Assembly (NCBI GenBank): GCA_002418285.1
Contig: DIDT01000063.1
Coordinates: 98,243 to 162,242, forward strand
Length of the DNA stretch: 64,000 nucleotides
DNA from: Phycisphaerales bacterium UBA5793
GTDB taxonomy: Bacteria; Planctomycetota; Phycisphaerae; Phycisphaerales; UBA5793
Direction: 5' to 3'
The translations under genes and the position numbers were made by a program. Of this stretch, positions 18,293-25,577 are shown one piece after another (positions within the stretch are counted from its first letter, which is position 1; every line of letters starts with the position of its first letter). Below the pieces are notes generated by a model. It made no database searches and had not been told where the DNA came from. It saw nothing but the letters and a program-made list of their open reading frames with translations.

Positions 18293-19489
18293 TTACCACT
18301 CCAGTTTCTTGAGCCGATCGATCGTCTCACGAATGCGTTCGACTTCGACGGTCAACGCCGCGCGGAACCAGTTCTTTGCGTTGACGCCAAATCCACCGCC
18401 GGGCACGAAGACGACATTCGCTTCTTCGAGACAGCGCGAGCAGAACTGGAGCGAGTCGTATCCCTTCGGGCACGGCGCCCAGACGAAGAACGACGCGGTC
18501 GGCGGCAGCACATCGACACCGATCTCGCCCAGCCCGCTGCATAATACGTCGCGGCGCTGCCGATACGTCTCGCGCATTGCGACGACCTCGGGATGCTCAC
18601 TGTGATCCAGCGCGACCGCTCCGGCCTGCTGGATCGCGTTGAACTGCCCCGAGTCACAGTTTCCCTTCACCGCGCCGAGCGCCGAGATGACCTCCGGATG
18701 GCCCACGGCAAAGGCAATGCGCCAGCCGGTCATGTTGAACGTCTTGCTCAGTGAGTGAAACTCGATTCCAGGGAAGTCGTCGAGACTGAGGCCGGGAACC
18801 TGCCACATCGAGGGTGGCTGCTTCTCGAAAAACACCTCGCTGTACGCATTGTCCGAAGCGAGGATGATGTCGTTTTCGGCGCAGAGTTGGACGGCTTGCG
18901 CGTAGAAATCGAGGTCGGCCACGGCCGCCGTCGGATTGCCGGGATGGTTCACCCACATCAGGCGGGCTTTTTCGAGTGCGTCCGCATCGATGGCCCCGAG
19001 ATCCGGCAGCCAGCCGTGCTGAGCGGTCAGCGGCATCTCGATGTAGTCGGCGCCGGCGAAGATCGCGCCGCTGCGGTAGACGGGATAGCCGATATCCGCG
19101 CCAAGCACGGCGTCACCGGGGTTGAGCACCGCCAGCGGCAAGTGCGCGATGCCGTCCTTGCTGCCGATGCAGGTGAGAATGTGCGTCGCAGGATCGACGT
19201 CGATTCCGAAGCGTCGCTTGAGAAACCGCGCCGCAGCCTTGCGGAAGTCCGGATGACCCGCGTCGAACGGATACGGATGGTTGCGCGGATCACGAATCGC
19301 CTCGGCCATCGCATCAATGATGAACGCGGGCGTCGGACGGTCCGGGTCGCCCACGCCAAGGTTGATCACGTCGGCGCCGGATGCAATTTTGGCGCGGCGC
19401 TTGCGATCGATCTCGATGAACAGGTATGGTGGCAGGTCGAGCAGTCGCTGGGATCGGATCGGGCGCTTTTGCGTGGCGGTCGTCGACAT
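18293..19489 (-). CDS. dapL: LL-diaminopimelate aminotransferase-like PLP enzyme
   Basis: 398 residues from the ATG at 19489; a longer frame to 19573 is open but lacks a better start. Class I aminotransferase fold with INLGVGDPDRPTP, HPYPFDAGHPDFRKA, WVNHPGNPTAAVAD and the PLP-binding lysine in FHSLSKTFNMTGWRIAF (Lys249). The sequence style (DRPTP, YPFDAGHP, SKTFNMTGWR) fits the DapL branch, which converts tetrahydrodipicolinate directly to LL-diaminopimelate for lysine and peptidoglycan synthesis. This pathway is characteristic of Planctomycetota, Chlamydiota and relatives. It is convergent with the ketoacyl synthase gene. Another aminotransferase specificity cannot be ruled out. Confidence 0.85.
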   Translation of the reverse strand: MSTTATQKRPIRSQRLLDLPPYLFIEIDRKRRAKIASGADVINLGVGDPDRPTPAFIIDAMAEAIRDPRNHPYPFDAGHPDFRKAAARFLKRRFGIDVDPATHILTCIGSKDGIAHLPLAVLNPGDAVLGADIGYPVYRSGAIFAGADYIEMPLTAQHGWLPDLGAIDADALEKARLMWVNHPGNPTAAVADLDFYAQAVQLCAENDIILASDNAYSEVFFEKQPPSMWQVPGLSLDDFPGIEFHSLSKTFNMTGWRIAFAVGHPEVISALGAVKGNCDSGQFNAIQQAGAVALDHSEHPEVVAMRETYRQRRDVLCSGLGEIGVDVLPPTASFFVWAPCPKGYDSLQFCSRCLEEANVVFVPGGGFGVNAKNWFRAALTVEVERIRETIDRLKKLEW

Positions 19490-19585
19490 CGTCTCGGCTC
19501 TCCGGAAACGGGTGTTCAATGTCAGCGCGCACGATGATAGCCCGGGGCGCATCGCCTCTCGCGCGGTAGTCACCGCTGTCGGGTG

Positions 19586-19867
19586 TTATTGCAGCGGCTG
19601 ATCCCGGTCGGTCTCGCAGGAGTTCATCATCTGCTGCTGGTTGCGATACAACGCGTAGCCGAAGCCGCCGACCATGAACATGGGTACGGCGATCATCATC
19701 AGCACGGAGACGGAGTAGCCCATGGAGACGTTCACGCCCGTCTCTTTGGCCTGCGCTTCGGTCTCTTCGCTGCACAGGGGACACGCCATCGCGGGGGCGG
19801 CGAGCGTCGCCGCCAGCAGCGTCGCGGCGGCACCGACTCGGATTCGACTGGATCGTGGGCTGTACAT
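19586..19867 (-). CDS. Small exported membrane protein with CPLC motif
   Basis: 93 residues from the ATG at 19867. A signal peptide ends at APAMA and is followed directly by CPLCSEETEAQAKETG. A single strong membrane helix (VSVLMMIAVPMFMVGGFGYALY) and a short polar tail with one more cysteine follow. The CxxC immediately after the signal peptide would face the periplasm. It lies 35 bases downstream of the SCO1-DUF420 gene, so a role in copper or redox handling for cytochrome oxidase assembly is plausible, but that rests on context only. I do not recognise a named family. Confidence 0.75.
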   Translation of the reverse strand: MYSPRSSRIRVGAAATLLAATLAAPAMACPLCSEETEAQAKETGVNVSMGYSVSVLMMIAVPMFMVGGFGYALYRNQQQMMNSCETDRDQPLQ

Positions 19868-19902
19868 CGTGGGCAATCCTATGCAGGCAATGGTCTCTCG
19901 TG

Positions 19903-21099
19903 CTATCGGGAGGCGAGCAGTGGTTCGAGGTGATAAAGCATGAGGTAGACGATCACGCCGGTAACGGACACATACATCCAGATCGGCCAGGTAATCACCG
20001 CCAGGCGACGGTGGGAGTCAAATCGCCCGGAGAGTGCAAGCCAGAGCGTGCGAATCGCCAGGAAAGGCACGGCAGCGGCGAGCACGACATGCGAGATGAG
20101 GATCGCGTAGTACACCCAGCGCATCACCCCATCGACTTCCCACTTGGTGTGGCCGAGGCCCTGCTCCATCTGTCGCAACGTGTGGTAGGTGATGTAGGAC
20201 ACAAGAAACACGACTGACACGAGAAACGCACCGAGCATCACGCGCATGTGTGCCGCCTTGCGGCCGTCACGGATGAGCAGCCGCCCGATGAGCAGCAGGA
20301 TCGCGGCGATGCCGTTGAGCGTGGCGTTGACCGTCGGCAGAGCGCCGAGCACGCTCGCGTATTTGCCAGAAGCCCCGGCGGCGGGAGTCGCGGCAAGCGT
20401 TCGCACGTCGGCAATGAGTCGCTGCATATCCTCGGCTTCTGTGCCGTAGTACCAGTCGTGCACCCTGCCGGCACGGTCGATAAGGACGATGCGGCTGCTG
20501 TGCACAATCGGCCCGGAGTGATCCTGCGAGGAGTTGCTTGTCGCCGCCTCTTCATCTTCTTTTGCCTGCGATTCAGCTGCCTCGCGCGGGTTCTCGGCGG
20601 TCAGGAACAGCGCGGCGGCGTACTTCTGAATCTCGCCAAATTCGCCGGTGAGAAACGTCCAGTGATCCAGATCCGCGCCGTACGACTCGGCGTAGCGCTT
20701 GAGCGTGGCCGGGTCGTCACGCCACGGGTCGCAGGTGATCGAGACGAGGTGCACGTCGTCCGACGGGCCGATCGCCTTCTGAAGCGTGCTCAGGTTGCCG
20801 GTCATGATTGGACACGGGCCGGGACAATTCGTGAAGATGAAGTCCACGACCCAGACTTTGCCCAGCAGGCTCTGCGAATCGAAGGGGTGATTGTCCTGAT
20901 TGGTCAACGTAATGTGCGGGGCGTCCAGCGTGGCGGCGGTCGATGCGCGATCGTTGTCGCCGGCGTCAGCGTCTTTTGGAGATCCCGGAGCAAAGCGAAT
21001 CCACGACCAGATGATCATGCCGGCGCAGGCAGCGACCATGGCGACCCAGATCAGCAGATCGAGCCGGGTCATGGCGCGTCGTAGTCGCCGCTGGAGCAT
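19903..21099 (-). CDS. SCO1-like copper chaperone fused to a DUF420 membrane domain
   Basis: 398 residues from the ATG at 21099, preceded by GAGGA in the end of the previous gene. An N-terminal anchor helix (about residues 14-36) leads to a thioredoxin-fold SCO1/SenC domain. It has the copper-binding cysteines in FTNCPGPCPIMTG, the SITCDPWRDDPATL region and the distal ligand in IVHSSRIVLIDRAG. About four membrane helices follow with histidines (SYITYHTLRQMEQG and ISHVVLAAAVPFLAIRTLW), matching DUF420, a membrane family linked to oxidase assembly. SCO1 inserts copper into the CuA site of subunit II. The fusion and the nearby ctaA, ctaB and CoxABCD genes make this an oxidase assembly factor. 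Confidence 0.92.
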   Translation of the reverse strand: MLQRRLRRAMTRLDLLIWVAMVAACAGMIIWSWIRFAPGSPKDADAGDNDRASTAATLDAPHITLTNQDNHPFDSQSLLGKVWVVDFIFTNCPGPCPIMTGNLSTLQKAIGPSDDVHLVSITCDPWRDDPATLKRYAESYGADLDHWTFLTGEFGEIQKYAAALFLTAENPREAAESQAKEDEEAATSNSSQDHSGPIVHSSRIVLIDRAGRVHDWYYGTEAEDMQRLIADVRTLAATPAAGASGKYASVLGALPTVNATLNGIAAILLLIGRLLIRDGRKAAHMRVMLGAFLVSVVFLVSYITYHTLRQMEQGLGHTKWEVDGVMRWVYYAILISHVVLAAAVPFLAIRTLWLALSGRFDSHRRLAVITWPIWMYVSVTGVIVYLMLYHLEPLLASR

Positions 21100-21103
21100 G
21101 AAT

Positions 21104-21946
21104 CTAGTGTCCTCGATGATCGGGCGAAGCAACGACCCAGGTGGCCAGCGAGAGGGCTCCAATGGCGAACGCGGCCGCGAGTGCGAGCGGGAGCCACTCG
21201 GCGCCGCCATGCAACGGTCTTGATATCGCCAGCGAGCACCAGGTCAGCGGATTGGCGAGCATGAGGTAGTGGAGTACGGGCGTCTGGTTGTCGACCGGGA
21301 AGATGGCGCCAGAGAGAGCCCACATCGGCATGAGCACAAGATTCATGATTGCGTGGAAGCCCTGGGTGGTTTCGCTCTTCCATGCGAATGCCACTCCGAT
21401 GCCAGTCATCATCAGGGTCGTGAACGCGAGCGCGAGCAGGATCAATCCAAGATGGCCCACCGAAGGGAAATGCGACCACACCGGCGGCGCCAGCAGAAGC
21501 ACCGCCGACTGGATGAACGCGATGATCGCTCCGCCGAGCACTTTGCCCATCGCGATAGACCAGCGCGACGCGGGCGAGACGAGCACCGACTGCAGCCAGC
21601 CCTCATTGCGGTCTTCGATCACGGAGATGCTCGAGAAGATCGCGGTAAACAGGGCGACCATCGTCATCATTCCCGGCAACAGGAACAGGCCGTAGCCTCC
21701 GGGATAGGCATCGGTGGGACTGCTGAAGTGACTGGAGAATCCCACACCGAGAAAAGCCCAGAACATCAGCGGCGTGCCAATCGCAGCCGCAATGCGCGTG
21801 GGCTGGCGCTGAAAGCGGACCAGCTCGCGCCACAAGATGGTCCACATGACGGCGGCACTGGAAACGCGTCGGGCAAGCATGGCATCATCGACTTCGCCGG
21901 GAAGGGCGGTGGAGACAACGGAAGTAGTCGCGGCAGTCTGGGTCAT
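21104..21946 (-). CDS. ABC-2 type transporter permease
   Basis: 280 residues from the ATG at 21946; the frame extends to 22006 but that part overlaps the ATPase gene. After a cytoplasmic start the sequence shows about six membrane helices, with LFLLPGMMTMVALFTAIFSSISVIEDRNEGWLQSVLVSPASRW, here read in parts, the hallmark of ABC-2 export permeases. The ATPase gene lies immediately upstream, four bases between stop and start. The pair sits between the SCO1-like gene and ctaB, so the exporter probably serves heme or oxidase biogenesis, as DrrAB-type exporters beside cta genes are thought to; the cargo is unknown. Confidence 0.88.
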   Translation of the reverse strand: MTQTAATTSVVSTALPGEVDDAMLARRVSSAAVMWTILWRELVRFQRQPTRIAAAIGTPLMFWAFLGVGFSSHFSSPTDAYPGGYGLFLLPGMMTMVALFTAIFSSISVIEDRNEGWLQSVLVSPASRWSIAMGKVLGGAIIAFIQSAVLLLAPPVWSHFPSVGHLGLILLALAFTTLMMTGIGVAFAWKSETTQGFHAIMNLVLMPMWALSGAIFPVDNQTPVLHYLMLANPLTWCSLAISRPLHGGAEWLPLALAAAFAIGALSLATWVVASPDHRGH

Positions 21947-21950
21947 CGCA

Positions 21951-22907
21951 TCATGATTCCTGAACTGGAGTGTAGGAATCCGAAGTCGCATCGTGCAGCG
22001 CTGCACCGGTGAGACTCACGAAGACATCGGCCAGCGTCGGCGGCGCCACCGTGAACGGAGTGCCCATTCGGGCGAGCGTCGTGGCCGCCTCCACGCGCTG
22101 TGCGTCATTCAGCGCTGCCGCCCACTGCGAACCGACCGAGCGCCACGGCGAGCCGAATTCGACCGTGGGTTGATCCGAATCGTGCACTGTCACAAACGCC
22201 TCGCCCACGCTGTGGCGAAGCTCGGTCGGCGTGCCATTGGCCACGATCTCGCCCTGGTGCATGAACACGGCGCGATCGCAGCGATCGGCTTCGTCAATCA
22301 GGTGCGTGCTCATGAGCAGCGTCATGCCGGCTTCGCGCTGGCGCGTCTCGATCGCGTCGAGGAACATCTCGCGAGCCGCGGGGTCCAGGCCGACCGTCGG
22401 CTCGTCGAGCAGGAGCAGGCGCGGGTGATGGAGCATCGCCCGGGCCAGATCAACCCGGCGTTTCAAACCACCTGAAAGCGTCTTGACAAGTGCGCCGCGT
22501 CGATCGTTCAGCGCCCCGCGCTCGAGTTCCTCATCAATGCGGCGGCGGGCCAATTCACCGCTCAGTCCGTAGAGACTCGCCTGGCACTTCAGGTTCTCTT
22601 CAACGGAGAGATGTGGATCAAGTCCGTTTGATTGAAACACCACACTCAAGTGCGTGCGGTACTGCTGTGGATCGGCAAAGTTGTCCACGAGCAGTCGTCC
22701 CTGGGTGGGAGGCATCATGCCGCAGATCAGCCGCATGAGCGTGGACTTGCCGCTGCCGTTGGGTCCGAGCAGCGCGACGGATTCCCCGGGCGTGACGCGG
22801 AGTGAGATGCCTTTGAGCGCCTCGTGCGCATCCTGCCCTCGGCGCTTGGGGTAGGTGAATCGCAATCCTTCGATTTCGAGAATCGGACCGTTTTTGACAT
22901 CAATCAT
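21951..22907 (-). CDS. ABC transporter ATP-binding protein
   Basis: 318 residues from the ATG at 22907, which overlaps the stop of ctaB as ATGA; a longer in-frame extension into ctaB is rejected. Walker A is GPNGSGKST, the Q-loop is VVFQSNGLD, the signature is LSGGLKRRVDLARAML (LSGGL in place of LSGGQ), Walker B is LLLLDEPTVGLDP, and the switch histidine is in MSTHLIDEADRC. A C-terminal domain of about 80 residues resembles the tail of DrrA-like exporters. It energises the permease encoded next to it. Joint position with ctaB suggests co-regulation with heme O/A synthesis. Confidence 0.93.
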   Translation of the reverse strand: MIDVKNGPILEIEGLRFTYPKRRGQDAHEALKGISLRVTPGESVALLGPNGSGKSTLMRLICGMMPPTQGRLLVDNFADPQQYRTHLSVVFQSNGLDPHLSVEENLKCQASLYGLSGELARRRIDEELERGALNDRRGALVKTLSGGLKRRVDLARAMLHHPRLLLLDEPTVGLDPAAREMFLDAIETRQREAGMTLLMSTHLIDEADRCDRAVFMHQGEIVANGTPTELRHSVGEAFVTVHDSDQPTVEFGSPWRSVGSQWAAALNDAQRVEAATTLARMGTPFTVAPPTLADVFVSLTGAALHDATSDSYTPVQES

Positions 22908-23878
22908 GTTGACAACCAGCGCGGCAGGATCGCCGCATCCAGAACCATGACACCCAGAAGAATGGGCAGGTAGATGATCGTGAAGAAGAAGAGTCGCCGG
23001 GCGCTCGTCGGCGTGCGCCGCAGTGCCGCCCGGGCGGCGAAGACGAGCTGCACGATGCCGAGCACAAATGCAATCAGCAGGTAAAGCGGTCCAACCATGC
23101 CCAGCACGCCCGGCAGCAGCGTTGCGGGAATCAGCACGGCACTCCAACTGAGCATGTTCGCCCCGGTGCGAGCGCCCGTCGGGTCCGTAACCGACATCAC
23201 CGGAATCCCCGCCAGCGCGTATTCATCGCGATAGAACCAGGCGATGGCGAGAAAGTGCGGCAACTGCCAGACGAACATGATCAGAAACAGAGTCAGACCG
23301 CGTGCATCCACCGACCCCGTCGCAGCCGCCCAGCCAATGAGTGGCGGCAGCGCGCCCGGAACGGCCCCGATCAAGGTTGCCGTCGAACTCACACGCTTCA
23401 TCGGCGTGTAAACGAGTGCGTAGGTGATGATGGTGGCAAACGCGATCAGCGCGGCCAGGGGTTGACCCGCCAGCCGGGCGAGTTGGGCCACGCCCAGCAC
23501 CGCGAGCACAGCGCCGAAGCGCAGCGCGGCACCGGGATCGAGTCGGCGCCCGGCAAGCGGGCGATTCGCGGTGCGGTGCATCAGGCGATCGGTGTCGCGT
23601 TCGAACCACTGATTGAACACGGATCCGGCGCCGGCGCACAGGGCCGTTCCGACCAACGTATGGACCGCCGTCATCGGCGATTCCATCGGTCGCGTGCCGA
23701 TGCCCATTGCGTAGCCGACAGCCGTCGTGACGAGCACGAGCGAGTTGAGTCGAGGCTTGGTGAGTTCAACGTAATCGCGCCACACTGGAATGACACCCTG
23801 ATGCGCTTCGTGCGCCGTGCGAGTCGCCCGAGCGACGACACGATCACGAACTCCGGTTCCGACATCCATCTGCGTCAT
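22904..23878 (-). CDS. ctaB: Protoheme IX farnesyltransferase (heme O synthase)
   Basis: 324 residues with about nine membrane helices, standard for CtaB/COX10. The UbiA-family prenyl-diphosphate site appears as FNQWFERDTDRLMHRTANRP, and the second aspartate-containing region is TDPTGARTGANM. YTPMKRVSSTATLIGAVPGALPP is highly characteristic of heme O synthases. The enzyme adds a farnesyl chain to heme B at the cytoplasmic membrane. Its start overlaps the stop of ctaA (ATGA) and its stop overlaps the start of the ABC ATPase, so these genes are one transcription unit. Confidence 0.96.
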   Translation of the reverse strand: MTQMDVGTGVRDRVVARATRTAHEAHQGVIPVWRDYVELTKPRLNSLVLVTTAVGYAMGIGTRPMESPMTAVHTLVGTALCAGAGSVFNQWFERDTDRLMHRTANRPLAGRRLDPGAALRFGAVLAVLGVAQLARLAGQPLAALIAFATIITYALVYTPMKRVSSTATLIGAVPGALPPLIGWAAATGSVDARGLTLFLIMFVWQLPHFLAIAWFYRDEYALAGIPVMSVTDPTGARTGANMLSWSAVLIPATLLPGVLGMVGPLYLLIAFVLGIVQLVFAARAALRRTPTSARRLFFFTIIYLPILLGVMVLDAAILPRWLST

Positions 23879-25515
23879 GCCAACCCCCGCCGCAATCGAC
23901 CGGGTTGGGCCGCGATCTGATCTTCCGCTGACGCGTGATCGGGTCTGGCGCGTTCGTCGCGTGAATCACTGGCGATGAGTCCGAGCGTCAGCAGCCACGA
24001 CTCGAGCAGCACCAGGGCGCCGACGATGACATGCGATGATACGAGCACGGTTACGCCGAAATCGAGGACCTGGTCGAGTCGCTCCAGCCGCGTCGTAAGC
24101 CACCAGGCGGTCGCACCGAGCAGGACCTGCACCACCACGGTGGAGATGAGCACCAGACTGACGCTTCGCATCGCTCGGCTGGTCGAGTGCATCATGATGA
24201 CCGAAGCGAGGGTGAGCGCCGATCCCACCACCGCCATGGCGCCGAAGATATGCAGCAGCAGCGCCCAATCGGCGCCGAAGTGGCGCGTGATCGCGCCAAA
24301 GAGGGTCTGGCAAAGCGCCAGCACGACGAGCAGCACGCCGACGCGCTGAGCGAGTCGATGGGCATCGCCATTGCCCATGGACGCGATCGCGATGCGCGGC
24401 GAGATGGTCCGCCAGAGCACAAAGGCAAGCAGCGTTGCCCCGAGCAGAAAGATCTGGGCTGTGCAGGCGTGGAACACGGCCAGCACGTCCGCCGCCCCAT
24501 CGCCGAAGCGATTCACAAACGTCACACGGAACCCGCCGAGCAGCCCCTGCCCACTGACCAGCGCCAGCGCAAGAATGCCGAGCCAGCCGAACGGGCGACG
24601 CTGTGCAAAGCGGGGCAATCGCCGGATCAGCCGGGCGCCGACGCCGTGCCGTTTGTCCTCGTCGGTCCATTGTGTTCCACACTCAGGACACTGCCGGCGA
24701 GCGAGGCCCCGGATCGCGTAACCGCACTTGGGGCACATGCCCGCCGCGAGCGCGATGCTCCCACCGGCGTGCGGCGGACGTCGCAGGAGCCAGATGCACA
24801 GCGTGAGCACCTGCATCCCCACCAGCGTACCGATGAGACGGTGCGCGTGTTCGTAGTAGATCCCCCCCACCATCTTGGTGAACGGAAAGAGGAACATGTT
24901 GTAGCCATAGCTCGTCGGCCAGTCGGGCACGGACAAACCGACCTCGAGCGAAGTCACGAGGCTGCCAACCGAGACCAGAACAAGCGTCGTGAAAATGGCG
25001 AGCGTCGCGAGCATGGCCTGCGATCGGGTCGCAGTTTCAGTCGAACTCGAGGGACGCGATCGGGCCAGTGCTCGACCGAGCCCGCCCATCAGCATCCCGA
25101 TGAGTCCCGCCGCGATCAGGTTGCCGGGAATCCACGCCCAATCCGCGAGCGTAACGCGGCTGGCCAGCGATGATGAACTGTCGCCGCTGTGAATCACTGA
25201 GGAAACAAGAAGGCAGTTCACGAGGCCGGCGACGAGCAGCGAGGCGATGGTCACGCCGATCGATCGCGTGCGCCAGCCAATGAGCAGAGCGCCCAGGGCC
25301 AGCACCGCCAGCAGCAGGCCGAGCAGTATGCGACTGTCGAGGCTCACCTGCGGCAATCGAGTCACGAAAGCGATCACCCAGACACAGGTCGCCATGAACA
25401 TGCCGCGCGGCAACGCGCGGTCAAGCACTCCAGCGCGATCAGACGCGCCGGGCTCGCCCAATGGAAAACCCGACTTCGGACTGGCATCGGCAGCACCCGA
25501 ATTCAACACGGACAC
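23875..25515 (-). CDS. ctaA: Heme A synthase (COX15/CtaA) with N-terminal extension and zinc ribbon
   Basis: 546 residues from a GTG at 25515 (a second GTG at 25509 is equally possible). Residues about 165-546 form the eight-helix COX15 core: GSLVTSLEVGLSVPDWP, then YYEHAHRLIGT with the EXXXH-type heme ligand, and later histidines in VFHACTAQ, LLHIFGAMA and SSHVIVGAL. Two features are unusual. The first about 150 residues add about four membrane helices not present in standard CtaA (about 300-380 residues). A loop at 260-279 contains MCPKCGYAIRG and RQCPECGTQW, a four-cysteine zinc ribbon. The enzyme converts heme O to heme A for the adjacent oxidase. Confidence 0.92.
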   Translation of the reverse strand: MSVLNSGAADASPKSGFPLGEPGASDRAGVLDRALPRGMFMATCVWVIAFVTRLPQVSLDSRILLGLLLAVLALGALLIGWRTRSIGVTIASLLVAGLVNCLLVSSVIHSGDSSSSLASRVTLADWAWIPGNLIAAGLIGMLMGGLGRALARSRPSSSTETATRSQAMLATLAIFTTLVLVSVGSLVTSLEVGLSVPDWPTSYGYNMFLFPFTKMVGGIYYEHAHRLIGTLVGMQVLTLCIWLLRRPPHAGGSIALAAGMCPKCGYAIRGLARRQCPECGTQWTDEDKRHGVGARLIRRLPRFAQRRPFGWLGILALALVSGQGLLGGFRVTFVNRFGDGAADVLAVFHACTAQIFLLGATLLAFVLWRTISPRIAIASMGNGDAHRLAQRVGVLLVVLALCQTLFGAITRHFGADWALLLHIFGAMAVVGSALTLASVIMMHSTSRAMRSVSLVLISTVVVQVLLGATAWWLTTRLERLDQVLDFGVTVLVSSHVIVGALVLLESWLLTLGLIASDSRDERARPDHASAEDQIAAQPGRLRRGLA

Positions 25516-25577
25516 ACCTTCTTACCCGCGGGCTTCCTGGCATAGTGCTTCGGATCCAGTCCGTCGCACTGCCAGCA

